From assembly GCA_017883355.1 (NCBI GenBank), contig JADGNS010000333.1, positions 1 through 6,101 of the forward strand: 6,101 nucleotides of DNA, read 5' to 3'. The translations under genes and the position numbers were made by a program. Of this stretch, positions 1 to 5,342 are shown piece after piece (the stretch's first letter is position 1; the number at the start of each line of letters is the position of its first letter). The notes below the pieces were generated by a model. The model was given only the letters and a program-made list of their open reading frames with translations. It ran no database searches and had not been told where the DNA came from. This stretch comes from Candidatus Solibacter sp. Its GTDB lineage: Bacteria; Acidobacteriota; Terriglobia; Bryobacterales; Bryobacteraceae.

Positions 1-4
1 GATC

Positions 5-23
5 GGCTCTCGTGGGAGGAGCC
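5..23 (+). promoter_or_regulatory. Ribosome-binding site of the receptor gene inside a small hairpin
   Basis: A strong Shine-Dalgarno stretch, GGGAGGAG at 14-21, lies 6 nt before the ATG at 28 and fixes the receptor start. It overlaps a short inverted repeat: GGCTC at 5-9 pairs with GAGCC at 19-23 around a 9-nt loop. Folding would hide part of the ribosome-binding site. Only 27 bases precede the gene, so any larger regulatory RNA is outside the window. The Shine-Dalgarno is clear; a regulatory role for the hairpin is inference. Confidence 0.55.
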
Positions 24-27
24 TGAC

Positions 28-2205
28 ATGTTACGCACCGTTCCAGGCCCGCTGGCCTGCTTTCTGATTTTTTCCGCCTGTCTCCCGGCCGCCGGGATCA
101 AAGGCAAAATCGTCGACCCATCCGGCGCCCCGGTCCCTGGCGCGCAGATCGCCGTTGTCAACCGCGTTGGCGTGGTCGCGCAGACCATCGCCTCCCCCAA
201 CGGCAGCTTTCAATTGGACGCCCCCGAGACTCCGGATACCCGGCTCGTCGTCGCCGCGCCCGGCTTCAGCACCCGCACCCTGCCGCTCGATCGGGCAGCC
301 AGCGTGCAACTCGAAATCTCCCCGCGGACCGATTCCGTGCAGGTGGTCGGCTCCACCATCGAAATCCCCGCCACCCTGCAGGCCTCCAGCGTCGACGTGA
401 TTCCCACCAGCCGCGTACGCAACGGCAATGAGCCCTTCGCCATGGACCTGCTGCGCTACATTCCCGGCGTGGCATTCAATCAATCCGGCGCCCCCGGCGG
501 CGTCACCAGCCTCTTCCTGCGCGGCGGCAATGCCAACCTGAACCTGGTGGAAATCGACGGCGTCCCGGTAATTGGATTCGGGGGCGGCTTGGGTTTCGAT
601 TTCGCCCACATCCCCAGCGAGGCTGTGGACCACATCGATGTCGTCCGCGGCGCGCAATCCGCCGTCTACGGATCCTACGCCAACTCCGGCGTCATCGATT
701 TCGTCACGCGCCGTCCCCAGGCCGCCCCCCAGCTCAATCTGCTGGCCGAAGGCGGCAGCCACAGCGAGCGCCGCTTTGCCATCACCGGCACGGGCACCAT
801 CGCCGGCTTCGGCCTGCTCGTCTCCCTCTCGCGCTACGATAACGATGGCCTGGTGATCAACAACGACTACCGCAACGAAGACCTGCTGTTGAATCTCACC
901 CGGCGTTTTGGCCGCCATAGCCTCTCCCTCCACGGATACTTCGATTCCAACGAAGTCGGCCAGCCCGGCGCCTGGGGCTCCGACCCCAAGCACACCTTCA
1001 CGGGAATCGACACCGTCAGCCGCGCCAAAAATAACTTCTCCGAGTACGGCGCGCACTATGAAGCCGACCTCTCGCCGCGCGTGCGCCAGGAATTGTTCGG
1101 CAGCTTCTTTCTCTACAACAGCGGCTTTCAGAGTCCGTTTGGCTTCAGCTTCGGCAAGGATCTCCGCGGCCAGGGCGAAGCCCGCACCATCGTCAGCCTG
1201 TCGCGCCACGACACCGTCTCGTTCGGCGTCACCGGCGCGCACGAGAGCGTCACCAACAGCTACATCACCGACGCCAGCTTCTCCACTTTTCCCATCGAGC
1301 GCAACGAAATCGCCGTCTACGCCGAGAACCGCTATGAGGTGGCAGCCCGCCTCTTCCTCAGCGCCGGCCTGCGCGCCGAGTTCTTCCGCACCCCCTCGAT
1401 TCCCACCGATGGTTTCACCCGTCCGCTCTTCCCGGCAAGCAGCATCTCGCGCGTCAATCCCAAGCTCTCGGCGGCATACGTAGCTGGCGGCGCTCGCCTC
1501 CACGCCTCCTTCGGCATGGGCCTGCGGCCGCCCTCCGGCTTCGATCTGGCATTTACCGACAACCCAGCGCTCAAACCCGAACGCACGCGCAGCATCGATG
1601 CCGGTGTGGAGCAAAAGTTCGGCAATCTGCTGACGCTCGATGCCACTTACTTCTATAACCGCTACTACGACCTCATCGTCACTCTCGGCGGCTCGCTCGC
1701 CGCATTGAGTCACTTCCAATCCGCCAACCTCGCCAATTCGCGGGCGCAAGGCGCGGAGTTCTCGGCCCGTCTGCGGCCCGCCCGGTGGGTGTTCGTCACC
1801 GGCTCCTACACCCTGCTCGAAACCCGCATCCTTTCGCTCGATGGCTCCAGCAATCAGGCGCCCCTGCCATTTGCCGTGGGACAACAGTTGACGCGCCGTC
1901 CCGAGCATTCCGGGAATGTGGTCGCCACCTTCACCCATGGAAAGCTCGCCGCCGACCTCACCGGCTACTTCCGCGGCCGCACCCTCTACGAAGAACCCTA
2001 CCTGGGCGCCGGCAACGGATTGTTTTGGAATTCCGGATTCGCCAACGCCGGCGTCAACCTGAATTACACCCTCGGCCGCGGAGTGACCGCCTACGGCAAC
2101 CTGCGCAATGCGCTCAATCGCCAATACGAGGAAGTGTTCGGATACCCCTCGCCGAAACTGAACTTCGTCGCTGGACTGAAATGGGCTATCGGGAGGGCGC
2201 AGTGA
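28..2205 (+). CDS. TonB-dependent outer-membrane receptor, possibly for corrinoids (BtuB-like)
   Basis: The protein has 725 aa. Residues 1-23 look like a Sec signal peptide ending near LPAAG. Residues 24-97 form a carboxypeptidase-regulatory-like beta domain (GKIVDPSGAPVPGAQI, then PNGSFQL), a common N-terminal extension in Acidobacteria and Bacteroidetes receptors. A TonB-box-like stretch (DSVQVVG, 102-108) leads into the plug at about 110-230. The plug carries the classic motifs FLRGG (163-167), VEIDGVPV (174-181) and VDHIDVVRGAQSAVYGS (200-216). The rest is a beta-barrel rich in alternating aromatic strands, ending in LNFVAGLKWAIG. It would import a scarce large ligand across the outer membrane using TonB/ExbBD energy. 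The sequence alone does not reveal the ligand. The downstream adenosyltransferase and DUF71 genes suggest a corrinoid, but siderophore or other substrates are not excluded. The family call is near certain; the ligand is inference. Confidence 0.93.
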   Translation: MLRTVPGPLACFLIFSACLPAAGIKGKIVDPSGAPVPGAQIAVVNRVGVVAQTIASPNGSFQLDAPETPDTRLVVAAPGFSTRTLPLDRAASVQLEISPRTDSVQVVGSTIEIPATLQASSVDVIPTSRVRNGNEPFAMDLLRYIPGVAFNQSGAPGGVTSLFLRGGNANLNLVEIDGVPVIGFGGGLGFDFAHIPSEAVDHIDVVRGAQSAVYGSYANSGVIDFVTRRPQAAPQLNLLAEGGSHSERRFAITGTGTIAGFGLLVSLSRYDNDGLVINNDYRNEDLLLNLTRRFGRHSLSLHGYFDSNEVGQPGAWGSDPKHTFTGIDTVSRAKNNFSEYGAHYEADLSPRVRQELFGSFFLYNSGFQSPFGFSFGKDLRGQGEARTIVSLSRHDTVSFGVTGAHESVTNSYITDASFSTFPIERNEIAVYAENRYEVAARLFLSAGLRAEFFRTPSIPTDGFTRPLFPASSISRVNPKLSAAYVAGGARLHASFGMGLRPPSGFDLAFTDNPALKPERTRSIDAGVEQKFGNLLTLDATYFYNRYYDLIVTLGGSLAALSHFQSANLANSRAQGAEFSARLRPARWVFVTGSYTLLETRILSLDGSSNQAPLPFAVGQQLTRRPEHSGNVVATFTHGKLAADLTGYFRGRTLYEEPYLGAGNGLFWNSGFANAGVNLNYTLGRGVTAYGNLRNALNRQYEEVFGYPSPKLNFVAGLKWAIGRAQ

Positions 2206-2218
2206 AAGTAGAGTTCTT

Positions 2219-2387
2219 TTCAACGCAGAGACGCAGAGAACGCAGAGATAAGCGCAGAGAAGACCAACCGGAAAAACAAATTCGTGCGCAATCGTTCATA
2301 GCCTCCGCCTCCTGCGTGCGCTCAGATTTTGCCGCGTTTGTTGCTTCTCTGCGCTTTCCTCTGTGTTCTCTGCGTCTCTGCGTTGAA
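2219..2387. repeat. Long inverted repeat of CGCAGAG-type units between receptor and adenosyltransferase genes
   Basis: The left arm (2219-2262) and right arm (2344-2387) are reverse complements over 44 nt with 3 mismatches, separated by an 81-nt spacer. The left arm contains four CGCAGAG units (starting at 2224, 2232, 2241 and 2253). The right arm contains the matching CTCTGCG units, one of them degenerate (CTCTGTG at 2359). The DNA or RNA could form a long stem. The right arm ends inside the GAAGGA Shine-Dalgarno of the next gene. Similar AACGCAGAGACGCAGAG sequences are, from general familiarity, scattered between genes in many environmental bacterial genomes, so this is probably a dispersed non-coding repeat. 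It could act as a transcription attenuator or mRNA-stabilising hairpin. No T-tract follows, so it is not a classical intrinsic terminator. Confidence 0.85.
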
Positions 2388-2390
2388 GGA
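2385..2390 (+). promoter_or_regulatory. Ribosome-binding site of the adenosyltransferase gene
   Basis: GAAGGA lies 7 nt before the ATG at 2398. It decides the start against a longer reading frame opening at a TTG at 2329, whose extra residues only translate the inverted repeat. Its first three bases belong to the right arm of the repeat, so folding of the repeat could affect access to the site. Confidence 0.7.
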
Positions 2391-2397
2391 CATATCC

Positions 2398-3036
2398 ATG
2401 ACTAAAGAGCCCTTCGACCAGCCCCGCCTCGCCATCAATCGCGTCTACACCCGCCAGGGCGATAGCGGCGACACCGCTCTCGTCGGCGGCCAGCGCGTCC
2501 CCAAGGACGATACGCGCATTGCCGCCTACGGCACCGTCGATGAACTGAACAGCTTCCTCGGAGCCGCGCGCGTCACCGTCAACCAGCTCGCCATGGAGGA
2601 GCCGCGCCTCGCCCTGCTGGCCGCCATCCTCCTGCGCGTGCAGCACGAACTCTTCAACCTGGGCTCGATTCTCGCCACCCTTCCCGAGGACGTCCATCCC
2701 CGCCAGCCGCGCGTCACCGATACCGAAATCGCCCAGCTCGAAACCGAAATGGACCTCATGAATGAGGACGTGCCGCCGCTGCGCTCCTTCATCCTGCCCG
2801 GCGCCAGCCGCCTCGATGCCGAACTCCACATCGGCCGCACCGTTTGCCGCCGCGCCGAGCGCATTGTGGTCACGCTGGGCCGCGCCGCAAGCGTGCCGCC
2901 GGAAACCATCCGCTACCTGAACCGTTTGAGTGACGCCCTGTTTGTCTGGAGCCGTTGGGCCGGCCACATTTCCGGCGCCCCCGAAACTTTGTGGGAGCCA
3001 AACCAGTCCGCCTCCGGGCAACCGGATGATAGATAA
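2398..3036 (+). CDS. pduO: PduO-type ATP:cob(I)alamin adenosyltransferase
   Basis: This cytoplasmic enzyme (212 aa) transfers the adenosyl group of ATP to reduced cob(I)alamin, giving adenosylcobalamin; it is the last step in making the coenzyme from imported corrinoid. Hallmarks are the N-terminal ATP-binding motif RVYTRQGDSGDTALVGG (15-31), then KDD (36-38) and AYGTVDELNSFLGAAR (43-58). The C-terminal signature FILPGAS (131-137) is followed by LHIGRTVCRRAER (143-155), with the arginines and glutamate that bind ATP in the family. A W185xxR-type helix (LFVWSRWAG) follows, as in other members. The length is normal. The ATG at 2398 is chosen because GAAGGA precedes it and family homology starts just after. 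The gene is 192 nt downstream of the receptor, across the inverted repeat, and 18 nt before the DUF6580 gene, so the last two are probably cotranscribed. It is also annotated cobO in some genomes, although CobO/CobA is a different fold. Function is highly confident. Confidence 0.95.
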   Translation: MTKEPFDQPRLAINRVYTRQGDSGDTALVGGQRVPKDDTRIAAYGTVDELNSFLGAARVTVNQLAMEEPRLALLAAILLRVQHELFNLGSILATLPEDVHPRQPRVTDTEIAQLETEMDLMNEDVPPLRSFILPGASRLDAELHIGRTVCRRAERIVVTLGRAASVPPETIRYLNRLSDALFVWSRWAGHISGAPETLWEPNQSASGQPDDR

Positions 3037-3042
3037 TCGAAA

Positions 3043-3048
3043 GAGGAG
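3043..3048 (+). promoter_or_regulatory. Strong Shine-Dalgarno of the DUF6580 gene
   Basis: GAGGAG within AAAGAGGAGAAA (3040-3051) lies 6 nt before the ATG at 3055. It occupies most of the 18-nt gap after the adenosyltransferase stop codon and is the strongest ribosome-binding site in the cluster. It fixes the start of the membrane protein and predicts efficient translation. Confidence 0.85.
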
Positions 3049-3054
3049 AAATCG

Positions 3055-3588
3055 ATGCAGAATGATACGGCGAGGCCACTGGCCTCTGGTCTGACCGTCC
3101 TGGGAGCTGTGGCGCGCGTGTTGCCGCACTTGCCCAACTTCGCTCCCGTGGGCAGTATCAGCGTGTTTGCCGGAGCCCGCATGAGGGGATGGCAGGCCTA
3201 CGCGCTGCCTCTCGTCCTGATGGCTGTGACCGATCCGTTCGTCGGCGGCTATAGCGCCGCCACCCCGCTGATCTACGCCAGCTACCTGATCAGCGTATGG
3301 ATCGGCACCCGCCTGCGCGGCACCGAGAACCCGTTGAAGATCGGCGCCGGTGTCCTGACCGGCAGCCTGGTGTTCTTCCTGCTCACCAACTTCGCGTGGC
3401 TGGCCGGCAGCAGCATGTATCCGCATACCCTCGCCGGCGTGATGCAGTGCTACGTCGCGGCGATCCCGTTCTATGGCCGCACCCTGGCGAGCGACCTGCT
3501 GTACTCCGGCGCCCTGTTCGGCCTGCACGCCTGGCTCAGCCGCATGGTGGCGCGCGCCGAACGTGTCACCGCCCTGCAAACGGCATAA
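3055..3588 (+). CDS. DUF6580-family membrane protein, candidate ECF-like (solitary S-component) transporter
   Basis: The protein has 177 aa and is strongly hydrophobic, with about five or six membrane segments (roughly 10-24, 48-65, 70-87, 95-118, 125-140 and 144-165). It carries the DUF6580 pattern: RVLPHLPNFAPVGSISVFAGA near residues 21-41, TDPFVGGY (59-66), TNFAWLAG (111-118), then SMYPHTLAGVMQCYVAAIPF (120-139) and LASDLLYSGALFG (144-156). DUF6580 proteins are uncharacterised; their size and topology resemble substrate-binding S components of ECF vitamin transporters. The gene sits between a cobalamin adenosyltransferase and a DUF71 gene, and no ABC importer is present, so corrinoid import across the inner membrane is the natural hypothesis. 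BtuM of Thiobacillus denitrificans is a precedent for a solitary S component handling B12. Cys132 is the only cysteine. The family call is good; the transport role is inference. Confidence 0.8.
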   Translation: MQNDTARPLASGLTVLGAVARVLPHLPNFAPVGSISVFAGARMRGWQAYALPLVLMAVTDPFVGGYSAATPLIYASYLISVWIGTRLRGTENPLKIGAGVLTGSLVFFLLTNFAWLAGSSMYPHTLAGVMQCYVAAIPFYGRTLASDLLYSGALFGLHAWLSRMVARAERVTALQTA

Positions 3589-3608
3589 AATCCTGCCCTG
3601 ACCAAACC

Positions 3609-4262
3609 GTGAAAAAAGTCCTCCTTGCCTGGAGCTCCGGCAAAGACAGCGCGTGGACCCTCCACGCGCTGCGCCGCCAGAACATCGAAGTCTCTTTACT
3701 CCTCACCACGCTCAATGAGGCGGCCGATCGCGTGGCCATGCACGGTGTGCGCAGCGCCCTGCTCCAACAGCAGGCGGACGCCATCGGCCTGCCGGTGTGG
3801 CAGATCCCTCTGCCCTTTCCCTGCACCAACCAGGAGTACGAGGCGCGCATGGCCGATGCCTGCCGCCGCGCCGTCGCCGAGGGCTTCGGCACCATCGCTT
3901 TCGGCGATCTCTTCCTCCAGGACGTCCGCGCCTATCGCGAGCGCCAGTTGACGGGCTCTGGACTGACGCCCGTCTTCCCGCTCTGGGAACTCCCCACCGC
4001 CATCCTCGCCCGCGACATGATCGATGCCGGCCTGCGCGCGCGCCTCAGTTGCATCGATTCCAAGGTGCTCGATGCCACCTTCGCCGGCCGCGAGTTCGAT
4101 CGCGCCCTGCTCTCCGCCCTCCCGGAATCCGCCGACCCCTGCGGCGAAAACGGCGAGTTCCACACCTTCGTCTACGATGGCCCCATGTTCCGCCGGCCCC
4201 TCGTCATCGAGACCGGAGAGGTGCGCAACGTAGATGGCTTCATCTACACGGACCTCCTGTGA
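3609..4262 (+). CDS. DUF71/COG2102 ATP-pyrophosphatase-like protein, putative B12 salvage
   Basis: The protein has 217 aa and belongs to the adenine nucleotide alpha-hydrolase (PP-loop) superfamily, related to diphthine-ammonia ligase. The PP-loop is WSSGKDSAW (8-16), the form typical of bacterial DUF71. Other family stretches are FGDLFLQDVRAYRERQL in the middle, SCIDSKVLDATFAGREFD, and the C-terminal GENGEFHTFVYDGPMF block. Archaeal and eukaryotic members amidate diphthine on EF2, a target bacteria lack. Published comparative genomics of DUF71 proposed that bacterial members act in B12 salvage, which fits the neighbouring adenosyltransferase; the reaction itself is unknown. The start is GTG at 3609, 20 nt after the upstream stop, with no good Shine-Dalgarno, so translation may be coupled to the previous gene. 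It is chosen because the PP-loop begins only a few residues later. A much longer upstream reading frame merely overlaps the DUF6580 gene in another frame. Confidence 0.88.
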   Translation: MKKVLLAWSSGKDSAWTLHALRRQNIEVSLLLTTLNEAADRVAMHGVRSALLQQQADAIGLPVWQIPLPFPCTNQEYEARMADACRRAVAEGFGTIAFGDLFLQDVRAYRERQLTGSGLTPVFPLWELPTAILARDMIDAGLRARLSCIDSKVLDATFAGREFDRALLSALPESADPCGENGEFHTFVYDGPMFRRPLVIETGEVRNVDGFIYTDLL

Positions 4263-4345
4263 CCCAGTGGCATAAGGCTCCGCCTTGTGCGGGTGGGGCC
4301 GGCGCTTCCGCCTGCCAACCCCCCGGCGCGGATGGCTTCATTTAC
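4233..4345 (+). repeat. Near-direct repeat of the DUF71 gene 3' end flanking the intergenic hairpins
   Basis: GATGGCTTCATCTAC at 4233-4247, inside the last codons of the DUF71 gene, recurs as GATGGCTTCATTTAC at 4331-4345 (14 of 15 identical), 98 bp downstream. A shared GTGACC follows both copies (4261-4266 region and 4349-4354), with a short gap between. The second copy is non-coding. It looks like a partial duplication of the gene end, or a duplication bracketing the inserted hairpin pair. Chance similarity is possible at this length. Confidence 0.5.
4270..4321. repeat. Tandem GC-rich hairpins (REP-like palindromic unit) after the DUF71 gene
   Basis: Hairpin 1 is GCATAAGGC (4270-4278), loop TCC, GCCTTGTGC (4282-4290): 9 pairs with one G-T wobble. 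It begins 7 nt after the DUF71 stop. Hairpin 2 abuts it at 4291-4321, with the stem core GGCG (4301-4304) and CGCC (4309-4312), a CTTC loop and an imperfect outer stem (GGGT with ACCC). No T-tract follows either hairpin, so they are not a textbook intrinsic terminator, though they may stop exonucleases or contribute to 3' end formation. Two imperfect palindromes side by side resemble bacterial REP/BIME units. Whether this one is dispersed in the genome cannot be told from the window. Confidence 0.55.
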
Positions 4346-4348
4346 GTC

Positions 4349-4377
4349 GTGACCATAGACGCACCGCGCGCTATGAT
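4349..4377 (+). promoter_or_regulatory. Candidate sigma70-type promoter for the kinase/nuclease-hpt unit
   Basis: GTGACC at 4349-4354 matches the -35 consensus at 4 of 6 positions. TATGAT at 4372-4377 matches the -10 consensus at 5 of 6. They are separated by the ideal 17 bp. Transcription would start near 4384, only about 5 nt before the ATG at 4389. The following gene lacks a good Shine-Dalgarno, which agrees with a leaderless or nearly leaderless message. In GC-rich DNA a TATGAT is relatively rare, but a chance match remains possible. Confidence 0.4.
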
Positions 4378-4388
4378 GAGCTTGTGAC

Positions 4389-5342
4389 ATGGCGTTGATC
4401 GCGGTTTCGGGTCATCCTGGGTGCCGCTTTGAAGAGGTAGCGCGGTTCAGCTCGCAGCGGCTCGGCTTCGAGTTGCTGACGCAATCCCGCATCCGCTCGC
4501 TCTCCAGCGACGAGTTCGGCGAAGATGCCAAAATTCCCGACAAGGCCTATCCCAGTCTCGTGACTTCGATTCTGGCCCGCCTCGCCACCCAGCACCACCT
4601 CGTCTTCTGTGCCGTCGGCGGCGAACTGCAAAGCCGCCACTTCCCCGGCATGCTGCGCGTCCACATCGTCGCCCCGGAGAACGTCCGCATCGGCAGCCTG
4701 ATGCTCGATCACCGCCTGGAGCGCCCCGCGGCCCGCCAGTTGCTGCTCGATCTCGAAACCGCCGACCGCGCCGACCGCAAAGCCAAATTCGGCAAAACCA
4801 AAGCCACCGCCGAACTCTTCGATCTCGTCCTCAGCGCCGAAGCCCTGACCACCGAGCAGATGGCCGACCTCATCCAGGCCGCCGCCGGCGCCACCGGACT
4901 CAAGGAGCGCGGCCTGCTTTCACCCGCCGCCGAACAGCAACTCCAGTTCCAGATGCGTCTCAAACTGGCCCGCTTCGGCATCGTGCCGCTCGGCAACGCC
5001 ACGCTGCGCAAGAAAATGTTCGCCCACCCCAGCGAAGAGATGTTCGCCAACCTGCTCGATTTCTACCGCATCGCCTGGGAATACGAGCCGCGCAGTTTTC
5101 CCGTGAAATACGATCAGGATGGCAGCGTCCTCGAAGCCTTCTCCCCCGATTTCTACCTGCAGGAATTCGATCTATACGTGGAACTCACCACCATGAAGCA
5201 ATCGCTCGTCACCCGGAAGAACCGTAAAGTGCGCCTGCTCCGCGAACTGTATCCTCACCTCAATATCCAGGTCTTTTACCAGAAGGATTTCGAAAACCTG
5301 ATCTTCAAGTACGGCCTCGCCGCGCGGCCGGTGCCCGCATGA
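4389..5342 (+). CDS. Cytidylate-kinase-like domain fused to a PD-(D/E)XK nuclease-like domain
   Basis: The protein has 317 aa, is predicted cytoplasmic and has no signal or membrane segment. Residues 1-165 follow the cytidylate-kinase-like P-loop family (Cytidylate_kin2 type). They show IAVSGHPGCRFEEVA at the N-terminus, which lacks the GK[S/T] of a standard Walker A. Then come LATQHHLVFCAVGGELQSR (65-83), VHIVAPENVRIG (91-102) and an R/K-rich lid (RADRKAKFGKTK, 127-138) before LFDLVLSAEALTTEQ. Residues about 205-310 resemble a PD-(D/E)XK nuclease fold: Glu216/217 in a helix (HPSEEMFANLLD), SPDFYL (252-257), VELTTMK (264-270), then a basic RKNRK helix. The usual ExK is ExT here, so the catalytic lysine may have moved to 270, 277 or 280. 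The gene has no strong Shine-Dalgarno and overlaps hpt by four bases, suggesting coupled nucleotide-related functions. The actual activity of either domain is unknown. Confidence 0.75.
   Translation: MALIAVSGHPGCRFEEVARFSSQRLGFELLTQSRIRSLSSDEFGEDAKIPDKAYPSLVTSILARLATQHHLVFCAVGGELQSRHFPGMLRVHIVAPENVRIGSLMLDHRLERPAARQLLLDLETADRADRKAKFGKTKATAELFDLVLSAEALTTEQMADLIQAAAGATGLKERGLLSPAAEQQLQFQMRLKLARFGIVPLGNATLRKKMFAHPSEEMFANLLDFYRIAWEYEPRSFPVKYDQDGSVLEAFSPDFYLQEFDLYVELTTMKQSLVTRKNRKVRLLRELYPHLNIQVFYQKDFENLIFKYGLAARPVPA

Noticed and set aside
31..2223. A 730-codon open frame on the minus strand opposite the receptor gene
   Set aside because: It mirrors the receptor almost end to end and its translation is Gly/Ala/Glu-rich with no recognisable domain. 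Such antisense frames are common opposite GC-rich genes, and the + strand product has unmistakable family motifs.
2224..2382. The repeated CGCAGAG units considered as a CRISPR array or integration site
   Set aside because: The units are 7 nt with 1-5 nt between them and arranged as inverted arms, with no spacers of uniform length and no cas genes. No integrase or tRNA is nearby.
2329..2397. An N-terminal extension of the adenosyltransferase that looks like a signal peptide (LLLLCAFLCVLCVSA)
   Set aside because: These residues translate the right arm of the inverted repeat from a TTG. The family is cytoplasmic, and the ATG at 2398 has a good Shine-Dalgarno.
3040..3051. AAAGAGGAGAAA, identical to a ribosome-binding site widely used in synthetic constructs
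   Set aside because: It is a near-ideal Shine-Dalgarno in a natural intergenic position, between native-looking genes and with no vector sequence around it. A coincidental match is the simplest explanation.
3297..3608. An upstream extension of the DUF71 reading frame overlapping the DUF6580 gene
   Set aside because: The extension is a Pro/Arg-rich out-of-frame reading of the membrane-protein gene. Family homology begins at the GTG at 3609.
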